Assembly: GCA_017457215.1 (NCBI GenBank)
Contig: JAFTHU010000005.1
Span: 1-64,000, forward strand
DNA: 64,000 nt
DNA from: Clostridia bacterium
GTDB lineage: Bacteria > Bacillota > Clostridia > Christensenellales > Borkfalkiaceae
Direction of reading: 5' to 3'
Positions within the stretch are counted from its first letter, which is position 1, and each line of letters starts with the position of its first letter. This document shows positions 35,599 to 45,897 of the stretch, piece after piece. A program made the translations under genes and the position numbers. Under the pieces are notes generated by a model, which was not told where the DNA came from, did no database searches, and worked only from the letters and a program-made list of their open reading frames with translations.

Positions 35599-36837
35599 AT
35601 GAGAAAATATAGGATTAAGCAGTTGCCTACACAGCAAAACGCGTCCTTGAAAAATCGAATCGTCAGAACTCGCGGTAGGGCAAAATGGGTAGGGGTCGTG
35701 TACCTGATCGCCTCCTTTTTTACGCTTATTGCCGCCTGTTTTCCTATGCTGAAAGCGGAAAAAGTAAGGCTGGGGCTTTTGACGGTCTGGCGGGAGTTTA
35801 CGTTAGATTCGTTTAAATCGTTGGACACTTCCGTAAACGTTATCCCGTTTTTAAACGCTCTGATTTATTGTGGAACGCTTATCTTGCTCTTTGTTATGTT
35901 TTTGCGGACGTTGTGGGGCGTCGGCGGTCTGTTTAAGCGGAAAGCGGATAAAAAATACGGATTCAATCTCAACGTAAACGCAATGCAAGGCATGGGAAAG
36001 GTGTTTTCGACTATGTTTTCCGTGGTGTTGGGTATGTATTTCGTCGTGTACGTATTGAGCGGTAGCGCAAAACCGACGCCGCTTTTGTACGTATTCTTGT
36101 TTGTGGGGCTGACTGTGCATTTCTTTTGCGGCTTGCGCGGTGGGAAGGCAAGTTATTTTCAGGTTGCCGAAAACGGTCAGATGGTAGAACGCCGCCGTAT
36201 GGTGGGGCGCCTCGTGCCTTTTGTCCGTAATTTCTTGCAAGTTGTCGGAGTATTTGCAATGATGTCCTACTTTTTGCAAACGAGCCGCATTCACGAATGC
36301 ATCGAGGCGATGTTGCGGCGAGATGTATGGGTGAATCATTTTGCAAAAAACGTTGTCAGTTTTGCGTCTTTATTGCTGCAATTTGTAACGGCGATTTCCC
36401 TTTTAGTGCTGTTAAAACACGCCACGGGTACGGCGGAATTTGATATGGAAGGCACGCAGGCAACGGGAATGAAAAATTACCGCGTATTTGCATTTTTTAT
36501 CTTTTTGGCGAGTGGCGCAACGTTTGGGTATCGTTTTTTATTCGGCGAAGTTTCTTTGCGGTATTCAGTGGAAGAAAGGCGAACCTTGATTACCATTTCC
36601 AAGTGGACAGATACGACGTCTTTAATTGTGTCAGCGCTGGGATTGGCGATGTTTATTTTCGAGGTGATAATGCGGAATTATCCGCGTGAGAAGAAGTCTT
36701 TTTCGGGAAATGAAACGCAAGAGGGCGCGGAGAACGTACAACAGACGCTCGATTTATCCGAAACCGATTTATCCGAAACGTTTACCGAAAATGCGGAAGG
36801 CGTGGAAATGGAAACAGGAAATATTCCCTTGGAGTAA
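35599..36837 (+). CDS. Polytopic membrane protein of unknown function
   Basis: 412 residues from ATG 35599, 9 bp after GAGG; a TTG at 35590 is too close to that site. About eight hydrophobic segments (for example near residues 30-52, 75-100, 133-155 and 160-180) and an acidic, Glu/Thr-rich cytoplasmic-type tail of ~60 residues with a repeated LSETDLSETFTE stretch. No family recognised. Placed between ppa and proS. Confidence 0.7.
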   Translation: MRKYRIKQLPTQQNASLKNRIVRTRGRAKWVGVVYLIASFFTLIAACFPMLKAEKVRLGLLTVWREFTLDSFKSLDTSVNVIPFLNALIYCGTLILLFVMFLRTLWGVGGLFKRKADKKYGFNLNVNAMQGMGKVFSTMFSVVLGMYFVVYVLSGSAKPTPLLYVFLFVGLTVHFFCGLRGGKASYFQVAENGQMVERRRMVGRLVPFVRNFLQVVGVFAMMSYFLQTSRIHECIEAMLRRDVWVNHFAKNVVSFASLLLQFVTAISLLVLLKHATGTAEFDMEGTQATGMKNYRVFAFFIFLASGATFGYRFLFGEVSLRYSVEERRTLITISKWTDTTSLIVSALGLAMFIFEVIMRNYPREKKSFSGNETQEGAENVQQTLDLSETDLSETFTENAEGVEMETGNIPLE

Positions 36838-36945
36838 AATCCGAGGGATTTTTATTGCTGGCGCATTTTTGAGGAAAGAAAAAAGGCGGGGGAAGATTTT
36901 TGCGTGGAAAATCCTGCCGAAAGCGGAAAAAGTATGAAAAAACGC

Positions 36946-36974
36946 TTGAAAAATATACGGGATTGCGTTATAAT
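36946..36974 (+). promoter_or_regulatory. proS promoter
   Basis: TTGAAA (36946-36951) and TATAAT (36969-36974), spacer 17 bp; leader about 70 nt with no T-box features. Confidence 0.7.
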
Positions 36975-37051
36975 AAAAAAGATAAAGATTTGCGCGCATA
37001 GGGTTCGCATAAGGCTTGCCCGATAGACGGCGTTTAAAAGAGAGGTATGTT

Positions 37052-38482
37052 ATGGCGAAAGAAAATCAGTTTGTAGAACAAATTGCTGATATCGACGGGG
37101 ATTTTCCGCAATGGTATACGGACGTAGTATTAAAAACGAAACTTGTGGATTACGGACCTGTAAAAGGGACGATGGTTATTCGTCCGTATGGGTATGCGAT
37201 TTGGGAAAATATCCAACAGATATTGAACGCCCGCTTTAAAGAGAACGGCGTAGAAAACGCTTATTTCCCGTTGCTGATTCCCATGAGTTATTTTGCAAAA
37301 GAGGCGGAGCACGTAGAGGGATTTGCTCCCGAGGTTGCTATCGTTACGATTGGCGGCGGTGAAGAACTTGCCGAGCCTTTGGCAATCCGTCCTACCTCGG
37401 AAACGATTATCGGAAATATGATGTCCAAATGGGTACAGTCGTACCGTGATTTGCCTTTAAAAGTTAATCAATGGTGTAACGTAATGCGTTGGGAAAAGAC
37501 GACCCGTCCGTTCTTGAGAACAAGCGAGTTTTTGTGGCATGAAGGACATTCTGCATTCGTAACGGCAGAAGAGGCGGAAGGTTTTACGTTGTCCATGCTT
37601 GAGTTGTATAAAAATTTTATGGAAAATTGCCTTGCAATTCCCGTATTGACGGGCAGAAAGACGGAAAAAGAACGTTTTGCGGGCGCAGTGGCGACCTATA
37701 CTATGGAAGCTATGATGCACGACGGGAAGAGTTTGCAATCGGGTACGTCCCATTATTTCGGACAGAACTTTGCAAAGGCGTTTAATATCGAATATCAAGG
37801 TACGGAAGGAAACTTGCAGACGGCGTATACGATGTCGTTCGGGGTGTCCACCCGTTTGATTGGTGCTATCATCATGACGCACGGCGACGAACGCGGTTTG
37901 GTGTTGCCCCCCGTGGTTGCGCCTATTCAGTGTGTAATCGTTCCCATCGCGGCGAGAAAAGGCGGCGTTATTGAAAGATGCGAAGAACTCAAAGCAGAGT
38001 TGGAAGCGGCGGGTATCCGCGTTACGCTTGACGCAACGGACAACAGCCCCGGTTGGAAGTTTAACGAGTGGGAAATGAAAGGCGTTCCCGTACGTATCGA
38101 GCTCGGTCCTCGTGATATTGAGGGCGGTAAGATGCTTTGCGCTCGCCGCGATACGTTGGAAAAGACGGAGTTGCCTTTGGAAAATGCTGCGGAGGGCATA
38201 AAAGAATTGCTTGCGTCCGTACAGAAAGGGCTTTTGGAAAAGGCGAGAAAGCACCGCGACGAACGTATCGTTTACGCAGACGATATCGACGGCATTTTGG
38301 CGGGTGTTGAAAACGGTAAATTTGTAAAAGCGGGCTGGTGTGGCGAGCGTGCTTGCGAAGATTTGGTCAAGGAAAAAACCTCGGCGACGGCGCGTGTTTA
38401 TGCAGAGGGTGAAAGCAGAGAATTCTGCGCTTGCTGCGGCAAGAAAGCGGCGCACGTGATCGTTTATGCTCGCGCATATTAA
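37052..38482 (+). CDS. proS: Proline--tRNA ligase, short (archaeal/eukaryote-like) type
   Basis: 476 residues from ATG 37052 (AGAGGTATGTT upstream); an in-frame ATG 36 bp earlier has no site. Class II motifs are visible: motif 2 region MRWEKTTRPFLRTSEFLWHEGH, motif 3 GLVLPPVVAP after MTHGDERG. The usual bacterial editing insertion is absent, and the protein ends with the C-terminal zinc-type domain (GWCGERACED...CACCGKKA) and a final tyrosine, which marks the ProS type 3. Charges tRNA-Pro in the cytoplasm. Monocistronic with a strong terminator. Confidence 0.95.
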   Translation: MAKENQFVEQIADIDGDFPQWYTDVVLKTKLVDYGPVKGTMVIRPYGYAIWENIQQILNARFKENGVENAYFPLLIPMSYFAKEAEHVEGFAPEVAIVTIGGGEELAEPLAIRPTSETIIGNMMSKWVQSYRDLPLKVNQWCNVMRWEKTTRPFLRTSEFLWHEGHSAFVTAEEAEGFTLSMLELYKNFMENCLAIPVLTGRKTEKERFAGAVATYTMEAMMHDGKSLQSGTSHYFGQNFAKAFNIEYQGTEGNLQTAYTMSFGVSTRLIGAIIMTHGDERGLVLPPVVAPIQCVIVPIAARKGGVIERCEELKAELEAAGIRVTLDATDNSPGWKFNEWEMKGVPVRIELGPRDIEGGKMLCARRDTLEKTELPLENAAEGIKELLASVQKGLLEKARKHRDERIVYADDIDGILAGVENGKFVKAGWCGERACEDLVKEKTSATARVYAEGESREFCACCGKKAAHVIVYARAY

Positions 38483-38504
38483 GCTGCATATCAAAAACAG
38501 TATT

Positions 38505-38539
38505 GCCCCAAAGCAAAGGATTGCTTTGGGGCTTTTTTT
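38505..38539 (+). terminator. Terminator of proS
   Basis: GCCCCAAAGCAA (38505-38516) and TTGCTTTGGGGC (38521-38532), loop AGGA, then T7. Confidence 0.9.
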
Positions 38540-38690
38540 ATTTCAAGCCGCCGCCCTGCAGGTTTTTCTTTACATTTTTCTTTCTTTTGCGGGCGTATAC
38601 GCTCCCGTGCGAATAAATAATGAAGTAAAAAACTGAAAAAATGTGCGTACATGCTTGACGAAAACAGAAAAACTATGCTATTATAATATC

Positions 38691-39398
38691 ATGGAAAATA
38701 TTAGCGAAATCAATCAAAAAATTGGAAAGAATATTGCGGGCTATCGAAAAGCTGCGGGAATGACGCAAGCGGAACTCGCCGAGAAAATCAATTATTCGGA
38801 CAAGTCTGTATCCAAATGGGAATCGGGCAACGGAGTTCCGGACGTTTATACGTTGATGCAAATAGCGGATTTGTTTAAAGTGAGCTTGAATGATTTGGTC
38901 GGAGAAAAGGCAGAACATCCCGCTGTAAAAGAACAGAGAACGAGGGGATTAGAAGCCTTAATCATGTTGCTTTCCAGCGGAATTATTTGGTTGGTCGCTA
39001 CCTGTATTTTTGTTGCATTGCAGTTGGTTATGCCGGGGAAAGAACCGTGGTGGATGGCGTTTGTGTTTGTTGCGCCCATTAACGCGGTATTGCTGATTAT
39101 TTTTGCGGGGGCGTGGAAATACCGTTTGATGGGGTTTATATCCGTAACCGTTTTGATTTGGTCGGGGCTTGCGTGTTTTTATTTGTCGGGAAGATTTATA
39201 TCCATTGCGAACGGATGGGACTATCACGGACTTTGGACGGTATTTTTGATCGGTGCGCCTTTACAGGTTTTAGAAGTATTGTGGGTGTTCTTCCGTACGA
39301 CGTTGCAACACCGCCGCCGAACGTATTTGTCGGTAAACGAAGCGACGGAATTGGCAGAAAAAGCACAGGCAGACGACAGCGCGGAAACGATTGTTTAA
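38691..39398 (+). CDS. XRE-family HTH regulator with C-terminal membrane domain
   Basis: 235 residues. Residues ~8-65 are an XRE/Cro-type helix-turn-helix (GYRKAAGMTQAELAEKINY, DKSVSKWESGNGVPD). Four hydrophobic segments follow (~85-205), so the DNA-binding head appears membrane-tethered. No ribosome site precedes the ATG: TTGACG (38655) and TATAAT (38682-38687) lie so close that the mRNA may be leaderless. It occupies the place where ctsR normally precedes mcsA-mcsB-clpC (28 bp before mcsA), so it may control that operon; this is positional inference. Confidence 0.75.
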   Translation: MENISEINQKIGKNIAGYRKAAGMTQAELAEKINYSDKSVSKWESGNGVPDVYTLMQIADLFKVSLNDLVGEKAEHPAVKEQRTRGLEALIMLLSSGIIWLVATCIFVALQLVMPGKEPWWMAFVFVAPINAVLLIIFAGAWKYRLMGFISVTVLIWSGLACFYLSGRFISIANGWDYHGLWTVFLIGAPLQVLEVLWVFFRTTLQHRRRTYLSVNEATELAEKAQADDSAETIV

Positions 39399-39426
39399 TT
39401 GGAAAAAGTGAGTTGAGGACGGTTTT

Positions 39427-39978
39427 ATGGCTTGCGGATATTGTGGAAAAAATCAAGCGGTTAAAACGTACGAAGAGATAAAAAACGGCAAAAAGCAGGT
39501 AGAATACTACTGCTTAGATTGTTACCATCAGTTGTTTTTATACGCGGACGAGGCGGAGGGCGATTTGTCGCTTTCCGCTTGTCCGTATTGCGGGACAAGC
39601 CTTGCCGAAGTAAAAAGAAGTAAACTTGTCGGATGTGCAAATTGTTATAAGACGATGAGCAGCGCTTTAACGCCTGTCATTACGAAAATGCAGGGGGAGA
39701 AAGCGCATTGCGGAAAGACGCCGCCGTTAGAGGGATTTGGCGAAAGCAACGACGGTGTGCGTTTGGTTTTGAAAGGATACCGCGAGCAGGCGGTTGCGTT
39801 GGCTCGTTTTGAACGTCAATGCAAAGAGTTGGAAGTAATCATTGCGAAATTAAAAGACGAAGACAATTACGAGGACGCGAAAGGGTATGCGGATAAATTG
39901 TCAAAAATGCGTAGCCGTTCGGCGATAGAGGAGGAGTTTGTATGGCGCACTCGCCCGAATTCATCGAAACAATCGTAA
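39427..39978 (+). CDS. mcsA: McsA, activator of the McsB protein-arginine kinase
   Basis: 183 residues. Zinc-type CxxC pairs at the N-terminus (CGYCGK, YCLDCY, CPYCG, CANCY) and a C-terminal UvrB/UvrC-like motif segment (LKDEDNYEDAKGYADKLSKM). McsA binds and activates McsB and helps mark proteins with phospho-arginine for ClpCP degradation. GAGGACGG precedes the ATG. Overlaps mcsB by 37 bp. Confidence 0.92.
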   Translation: MACGYCGKNQAVKTYEEIKNGKKQVEYYCLDCYHQLFLYADEAEGDLSLSACPYCGTSLAEVKRSKLVGCANCYKTMSSALTPVITKMQGEKAHCGKTPPLEGFGESNDGVRLVLKGYREQAVALARFERQCKELEVIIAKLKDEDNYEDAKGYADKLSKMRSRSAIEEEFVWRTRPNSSKQS

Positions 39979-40988
39979 TATCCACGCGGATTCGCCTTGC
40001 TAGAAATTTTGCGTCGTACCCCTTTCCTAAAAAGATGGACGACGCGCAAGCGGAAGATATCGTCTATCTTATCGGACACGCATTAGATGAATTTGATAGC
40101 GTAGAATCGTTTACGAAATACGATATGAAAAACTTGTCCACACAGGAGGCGGAGCAATTACAGGAGGAATATTTAATTTCTCCCGCCTTACTCAAGAGCA
40201 AGCGCGGCGCGGCGTTTGTGTCCGAAGACCGCGCAATTTCCATTATGGTCAATGAAGAAGATCATTTGCGGGAACAATACATTTGCAAAGGCTTCGATTT
40301 GTTTAAGGCGTACGAACGCATCAGCGGAATAGACGACGCATTGGCTGGAACATACGATTTTGCATTCGACGATAAATTGGGGTATTTAACGGCTTGTCCA
40401 AGCAATCTAGGAACGGGAATGCGCGCTTCGGTAATGATGTTTTTGCCGGGCTTGGTATGGAACGGCGAATTGAAGAAATTTTTACCTGCACTGAAAGCGG
40501 GCGGACTGACGGTGCGTGGTTCGTTCGGCGAGGGGACGGGCGCAGAAGGGTACGTCTACCAAGTGAGCAACGAACGCACGCTCGGCGTTTCCGAACGGGA
40601 CGTATTGAGCGATATGGTACGAATGACGATGACCCTTTGCGATTTGGAAATCCGCGCGAGGGAACAGATGATAAAGACTGCGGAAACGGAAATCCGTGAC
40701 AGATGTTTGCGCGCGTACGGAGTTTTGACAAATTGTGCCGTTTTAAGTTGGCAGGAATTTTTGCTGAAAATTGCAGACGTGAAATTGGGATTGGCGTTGG
40801 GATTTTTTGAAACGAAGGACAGAAAACATTTCGACGAGTTTTTAGATGATATGCGTCCAACGGCGTTTCGGATTAACAATGGGCTGATTGGAGAAAGCGA
40901 AGAACTGTGCGATATGTTGCGTGCGGAAGCGGCGTGCGGGGCGTTGCCCTCGTTGGTGCGCGTTGTTAGAAGAAGTAAGCGAGGATAA
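39942..40988 (+). CDS. mcsB: Protein-arginine kinase McsB
   Basis: 348 residues of the ATP:guanido phosphotransferase fold: VISTRIRLARNFASYPFP at the N-terminus, EDHLREQ nucleotide-contact region, CPSNLGTGMRASV and GEGTGAEGYVYQVSNERTLG in the catalytic core. It phosphorylates arginines on misfolded proteins and on regulators such as CtsR, giving the degradation tag read by ClpC. GAGGAGG precedes the ATG within mcsA. A proper CtsR gene is not present in the window. Confidence 0.95.
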   Translation: MAHSPEFIETIVISTRIRLARNFASYPFPKKMDDAQAEDIVYLIGHALDEFDSVESFTKYDMKNLSTQEAEQLQEEYLISPALLKSKRGAAFVSEDRAISIMVNEEDHLREQYICKGFDLFKAYERISGIDDALAGTYDFAFDDKLGYLTACPSNLGTGMRASVMMFLPGLVWNGELKKFLPALKAGGLTVRGSFGEGTGAEGYVYQVSNERTLGVSERDVLSDMVRMTMTLCDLEIRAREQMIKTAETEIRDRCLRAYGVLTNCAVLSWQEFLLKIADVKLGLALGFFETKDRKHFDEFLDDMRPTAFRINNGLIGESEELCDMLRAEAACGALPSLVRVVRRSKRG

Positions 40989-41018
40989 GCGGCAAAGAGA
41001 TAAAAAGGGGAAAGAATT

Positions 41019-43631
41019 ATGTATCCTTTATCAAAATCGACGGAAAATTTTAGAAAAGCTATGTCGTTGGCAAATATGTCGGCGGCGGAAATCGTTTGCA
41101 CGGAATTTATCGGTAGCGAACATTTTGTTTGGGCTTTTTTATCCTTGCCCGGATGCGAAGCGTATAAAGTGCTGACGGCGGCAGGCGTGTATAAAGAGGA
41201 ATACGAAGCAAAATTCAAGGCGGGGGTAGATCCCTCTTATCAAGGAAAGGGAATGACGCCCAACACCCAAAAAATGTATGACCGTGCGGTGGAAGCGGCG
41301 GCGCAGGACGGAATGCTTGCGGGTACGGCGCATATGTTATATCAAATTTTGTCCGTGCCGACTTGTTGTGCCGTGCGATTTATCGCAGAGGCGTTCGAGC
41401 CGTTTGATAAAGCACGCAGAAAAGCGTTGTTGGAAACGCTGTTACAGAGTACTCGGGCGGCAATAAAAGCGTCGATTTACCGCAAGGAATGGGGGGAAAC
41501 TTTGGAGGACACCGAAACGGTTACCGATCCGTTGGCAATGCCCGACTTTGGGAGCGCGAACCGACAAAACGACAGTGTGAAAGAAGCCTATTCGTTGCTT
41601 TTAAAGAAAGAAGAAAAATCAGAAACAAACGCGCGGAAGCAGGAACAAAAACTGCCCGATTGCGGATGGGATATGACGGAACGTGCAAGACGGGGAAAGA
41701 TGGACCCCGTTATCGGACGGAAAAAGGAAATTGAAAAGGTGGTGCAGGTTCTTTCCCGCCGCTTAAAAAACAATCCCGTTTTGGTGGGAGAGCCAGGCGT
41801 AGGTAAGAGTGCGATTATAGAAGGGCTTTCTCAACTTATCGTGAAAAACGAAGTGCCCGAACAGCTTTTAAATAAAACTGTATTTTCGGTGGATTTGCCA
41901 GGAATGTTGGCGGGTACGCGCTATCGGGGGGATTTTGAGGAAAAATTAAAAAACTTGATTGATACCGTAATCCAAGACGGAGACGTCGTGTTGTTTATCG
42001 ACGAAATCCATACGTTGGTTGGGGCTGGCGGGTCGTCGGACGGCAATATGGACGCAGCGAATATCTTAAAGCCGCTGTTGGCGCGCGGCGATTTGCAGGT
42101 GATTGGCGCAACGACGATTGAGGAATACAGAAAATATATTGAAAAAGACAGCGCGTTAGAACGGCGTTTTACTCCCGTTTACGTAGAAGAACCTTCGGAA
42201 AAGGACACCGTAGAGATTATTAAGGGATTACGCGCAAAATACGAAGAACATCACGGGATCGCTATTACAGACGAAGCCATAGAGGCGGCGGTGAAACTTT
42301 CTTCCCGTTACATCAATGACCGTTTTTTACCCGATAAGGCAATCGACCTCGTGGACGAGGCTGCGGCGGGCGTGCGTATCGTGGCGGACGGAAGTAATGC
42401 AGAGTTGGAAGAAGCGCGGAAAGAAGTTTTTCGTTTGGAAAAGGAAAGGCGGCGCTTGGAAATGATGGGCGATTACGCTTCGGCTACGGAAATATTGCGC
42501 GAAAAAATACAGACGGAAGAAAAAATAAAGGCGTTGGAACAGGCGCATGCCCCCAAGCATTTGGCGGACGGAAGGTTGGCAATCGGCGGTGAGCATGTTG
42601 CGGCGATTGTTTCCGCTCGTATGCGTATTCCGTTGATGAAAATCACCCAAGCCGAAGGGGAAAAATTGATGCGTTTAGAGCAGGATTTGCATCGCCGTAT
42701 TATCGGGCAAAACGAAGCGGTAAACGCCGTTTCTAAGGCAATTCGCCGTGCGCGCGCGGGATTGAAAGACCCGTCCCGTCCTATCGGTTCGTTTATTTTC
42801 GTCGGCCCCACGGGCGTGGGGAAAACCGACCTTTGTAAGGCTCTTGCAGAAGCGTTGTTCGGCTCGGAAGAGCAGATGATTCGCTTGGATATGAGCGAGT
42901 ATATGGAAAAACAGTCTATTTCCAAATTGATTGGTGCGCCTCCAGGATACGTTGGGTATGAAGATTTACAGACGGGACAGTTGACGGAAAAGGTGCGAAC
43001 AAAGCCCTATTGCGTAATCTTATTTGACGAAATAGAAAAGGCACACCCCGACGTGTTTAATTTGCTTTTACAGATTTTGGACGACGGGCGTTTGACGGAC
43101 AGCAAGGGCAGGACGGTAAGCTTTAAAAACGCGGTCATTATTTTAACGTCGAACACGGGCGCGGCGGTTGCGGAATCGGCGAAAACGGGCGTATACGGAT
43201 TCGGCGCGGACGGCAGAAGCGGAGACAGTATCGGAGAAAAACAATACGAGGGCATGAAAGAAAACATTACCAAAGCCCTCAAAGAAAAATTCCGTCCGGA
43301 ATTTTTAAACCGCATGGACGATATTATCGTTTTTCACCGTTTGAGTGAGGCGGATTGCGCAAAAATCGGCGGAAAAATCATTGCTTCGCTAGCGAAACGT
43401 TTGGAAGAACAGCGCGGTATTGTATTGACAGTAACGGAAAACGCATTGGAAGCGCTTGTGAAAGAGGGGTACGACGCACAATACGGCGCAAGACCTTTAA
43501 AACGAGTGATTCAGCGTTGTATTGAAGACAGATTATCGGAAGAAATTTTGCTGGGGCGGGTTCAAAACGGACAATCCGTAACGGTAGATTATTACGGCGG
43601 AGAATACGTGTTTTCCACTCGTAATGCATAA
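41019..43631 (+). CDS. clpC: ClpC AAA+ unfoldase
   Basis: 870 residues, slightly longer than the usual 810-850. N-terminal Clp-N domain (~1-145), D1 with GEPGVGKSA and [11 protein letters not shown], a middle coiled-coil with the UvrB-like M-domain, and D2 with [10 protein letters not shown] and [14 protein letters not shown]. It unfolds substrates, including arginine-phosphorylated proteins, for ClpP. A ~35-residue charged linker between the N-domain and D1 (around residue 190) is longer than usual. Preceded by AAAGGGGAAAG. Co-transcription with mcsAB is evident from spacing. Confidence 0.96.
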   Translation: MYPLSKSTENFRKAMSLANMSAAEIVCTEFIGSEHFVWAFLSLPGCEAYKVLTAAGVYKEEYEAKFKAGVDPSYQGKGMTPNTQKMYDRAVEAAAQDGMLAGTAHMLYQILSVPTCCAVRFIAEAFEPFDKARRKALLETLLQSTRAAIKASIYRKEWGETLEDTETVTDPLAMPDFGSANRQNDSVKEAYSLLLKKEEKSETNARKQEQKLPDCGWDMTERARRGKMDPVIGRKKEIEKVVQVLSRRLKNNPVLVGEPGVGKSAIIEGLSQLIVKNEVPEQLLNKTVFSVDLPGMLAGTRYRGDFEEKLKNLIDTVIQDGDVVLFIDEIHTLVGAGGSSDGNMDAANILKPLLARGDLQVIGATTIEEYRKYIEKDSALERRFTPVYVEEPSEKDTVEIIKGLRAKYEEHHGIAITDEAIEAAVKLSSRYINDRFLPDKAIDLVDEAAAGVRIVADGSNAELEEARKEVFRLEKERRRLEMMGDYASATEILREKIQTEEKIKALEQAHAPKHLADGRLAIGGEHVAAIVSARMRIPLMKITQAEGEKLMRLEQDLHRRIIGQNEAVNAVSKAIRRARAGLKDPSRPIGSFIFVGPTGVGKTDLCKALAEALFGSEEQMIRLDMSEYMEKQSISKLIGAPPGYVGYEDLQTGQLTEKVRTKPYCVILFDEIEKAHPDVFNLLLQILDDGRLTDSKGRTVSFKNAVIILTSNTGAAVAESAKTGVYGFGADGRSGDSIGEKQYEGMKENITKALKEKFRPEFLNRMDDIIVFHRLSEADCAKIGGKIIASLAKRLEEQRGIVLTVTENALEALVKEGYDAQYGARPLKRVIQRCIEDRLSEEILLGRVQNGQSVTVDYYGGEYVFSTRNA

Positions 43632-43644
43632 AAAGAGGTAGAGT

Positions 43645-44784
43645 ATGAAATTGACAACGGCAGGAGAATCACACGGGAAAGCGTTGATAGCGGTTATAGA
43701 GGAATTGCCCGCGCATTTGCAAATAAATGCGGCGGAAATAAACGGCGCTTTGGCATTGCGGCAAAGTGGTTACGGCAGAGGAGCTCGGCAAAAAATCGAA
43801 AAGGACGAAGCGGAAATTTTAACGGGCGTACGCAACGGGGAAACGCTCGGCAGCCCCGTTACCCTTTGCATTTATAACAAAGATTATCAAAATTGGGAAG
43901 CGGCAATGTCAGCTGGGGCGTGCGATAGCGAAACGATGCAGAAAAAGGCGTTGACGAAAGTCCGTCCCGGGCACGCCGATTTAACGGGAATGTTAAAATT
44001 CGGGCAGGAAGACGCGCGGAATATTTTAGAACGGGCATCTGCTCGGGAAACGGCGATTCGCGTAGCGGCGGGGGAAGTATACCGTCAATATCTGCTTGCG
44101 CTGGGCGTGGAAATCGGCGGTTACGTGCGCGAAGTTTGCGGGATAAAAGACGAGGGCGAATATGCCTTTGAGGATTTGGCAAAAGCAAAAACGACGGGCG
44201 TGGGCATGCTGAACGTTGAAGCGGAAAAGAAAGCGGAAGAAAAAATTGCCGCGTTAAAAAAGGCGGGGGATACCGCGGGCGGCGTTGTGGAAATTCGTGT
44301 AAAAGGATTAAAGAGCGGTTTTGGCAACGTAATGACGTACGCCGAAAAATTAGATTCTCTTTTGGCGGCGGGATTGATGAGTATACAAGCGGTTAAAGGG
44401 GTGGAAATCGGTGCAGGTTTTGCCGTTGCAGAGCGAAGCGGGAAAGAAATTCATGATGAAATTTTTTACAATGACGAGAAAGGATTTTACCGTAATACCA
44501 ACCGCGCAGGCGGAATCGAAGGCGGTATGTCGAACGGCGAAGAAATCGTGATACGGGTGGCGATGAAGCCCATTCCGACCTTAATGAAAGGTTTGCAAAC
44601 GGTGGAATTTTCCTCCAAAGAAACGGCGGTTGCGGCGTCTGAACGCAGCGACGTTTGCGCGATTTTTGCTTTTGAAATTATTGCGGAAGCCGTAGTGGCG
44701 CAGGTACTTGCGGACGCCGTTGCGAAGCGTTTGGGCGGCGATACGATGGAACAGGTGCAAAAGCGTTACGCAGATTTGCCATAA
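43645..44784 (+). CDS. aroC: Chorismate synthase
   Basis: 379 residues. GESHGKALIAVIEELPAHL, the RPGHADLTGMLKF signature and NRAGGIEGGMSNGE are diagnostic. It makes chorismate from EPSP with reduced FMN as cofactor. GAGGTAGAGT precedes the ATG, 13 bp after clpC, so the shikimate genes appear to extend the Clp operon. First of six consecutive aro genes. Confidence 0.97.
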   Translation: MKLTTAGESHGKALIAVIEELPAHLQINAAEINGALALRQSGYGRGARQKIEKDEAEILTGVRNGETLGSPVTLCIYNKDYQNWEAAMSAGACDSETMQKKALTKVRPGHADLTGMLKFGQEDARNILERASARETAIRVAAGEVYRQYLLALGVEIGGYVREVCGIKDEGEYAFEDLAKAKTTGVGMLNVEAEKKAEEKIAALKKAGDTAGGVVEIRVKGLKSGFGNVMTYAEKLDSLLAAGLMSIQAVKGVEIGAGFAVAERSGKEIHDEIFYNDEKGFYRNTNRAGGIEGGMSNGEEIVIRVAMKPIPTLMKGLQTVEFSSKETAVAASERSDVCAIFAFEIIAEAVVAQVLADAVAKRLGGDTMEQVQKRYADLP

Positions 44785-44798
44785 AATGAGGAAAGAGA

Positions 44799-45854
44799 AT
44801 GGAGAGGATTCAATTAAAAACGCCTTCGATGGAAGGTAATATCTATATCGGAACAAACGTCTTGGACGCGCGGCTTCCTTTTTTGACGGCTGGGCAAAAA
44901 AATTTCGTGGTAACGGATACGAACGTGTATTCGTTATACAAGCCGTTCTTTTCACAATATTTTAGCAGTACGGAAATTTTTGTGTTGCCCGCAGGGGAAG
45001 AGAATAAAAATTTTCAATCGCTGTATGCAATTTTAGAAAAAATGACGGAGGCGGGGTTGCACCGTGATTCCCGTTTGTTTGCGGTTGGCGGCGGCGTTGT
45101 CGGGGATATCGGCGGTTTGGCGGCTGCGCTGTATATGCGCGGGATTTCCTGCGTACAAATTCCCACTACGCTATTGGCGCAGGTGGATAGCAGCGTCGGT
45201 GGAAAAACGGCGGTAGACCTTGGCGGAGTAAAAAACGTCGTTGGGGCGTTTTATCAGCCTTGCGAAGTGTTGATAGACCCCGCGTTTTTAAACACGTTGC
45301 CCGCACGAGAGATTAAATGCGGTGTAGGGGAAATTGTAAAATACGCGGCGTTGAATGGGGAGATTTTCGAGCTTTTAGAAGCGAATACGGAAAAATGGAC
45401 GGACGTAGCTTTTTTAACGGAACTGATTGCGGCTTGCGTGCAGCATAAGGCGAACGTAGTGCAAGCAGACGAGAAAGAAAGCGGGGAACGGCGCAGTTTA
45501 AACGTAGGGCATACGACGGGGCACGCTATCGAACTTGCCAGCGGACTTTCGCATGGAGAAAGCGTGTTATACGGTATGTTATTGGAAACGAAGATGGCAA
45601 TCCGTGCGGGGGTATGCGAACGGACGTATGGGGAAAGGATAATCGAACTTATCAAGCGTGCGTTGGCGATAAACCCCGTAGAGAAAGTGGATTTTTCGGA
45701 TATCGGTATCCAAGCGGAAAAGGCGCGCTCGGATAAGAAAAATACGGCGGACGGAAAGATAAAAATGGCGGTTGCGAAAGCAAAAGGCGAATGGACGATA
45801 TTCTCATTAGATTTTGAAGAATACCGCGCTTCGCTTATCGAGGTTTCTAAATAA
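44799..45854 (+). CDS. aroB: 3-dehydroquinate synthase
   Basis: 351 residues. NAD-binding GGGVVGDIGGLAAALYMRG, the TTLLAQVDSSVGGKTAVD loop and the metal ligands in GHTTGHAIE and SHGESV identify AroB. It cyclises DAHP to 3-dehydroquinate, the second shikimate step. Starts 14 bp after aroC with GAGGAAAGAGA upstream. Confidence 0.96.
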   Translation: MERIQLKTPSMEGNIYIGTNVLDARLPFLTAGQKNFVVTDTNVYSLYKPFFSQYFSSTEIFVLPAGEENKNFQSLYAILEKMTEAGLHRDSRLFAVGGGVVGDIGGLAAALYMRGISCVQIPTTLLAQVDSSVGGKTAVDLGGVKNVVGAFYQPCEVLIDPAFLNTLPAREIKCGVGEIVKYAALNGEIFELLEANTEKWTDVAFLTELIAACVQHKANVVQADEKESGERRSLNVGHTTGHAIELASGLSHGESVLYGMLLETKMAIRAGVCERTYGERIIELIKRALAINPVEKVDFSDIGIQAEKARSDKKNTADGKIKMAVAKAKGEWTIFSLDFEEYRASLIEVSK

Positions 45855-45897
45855 ACCGTTTATAAATAAACCGTGCGCAAGGGCGAGGGAATAGCAA

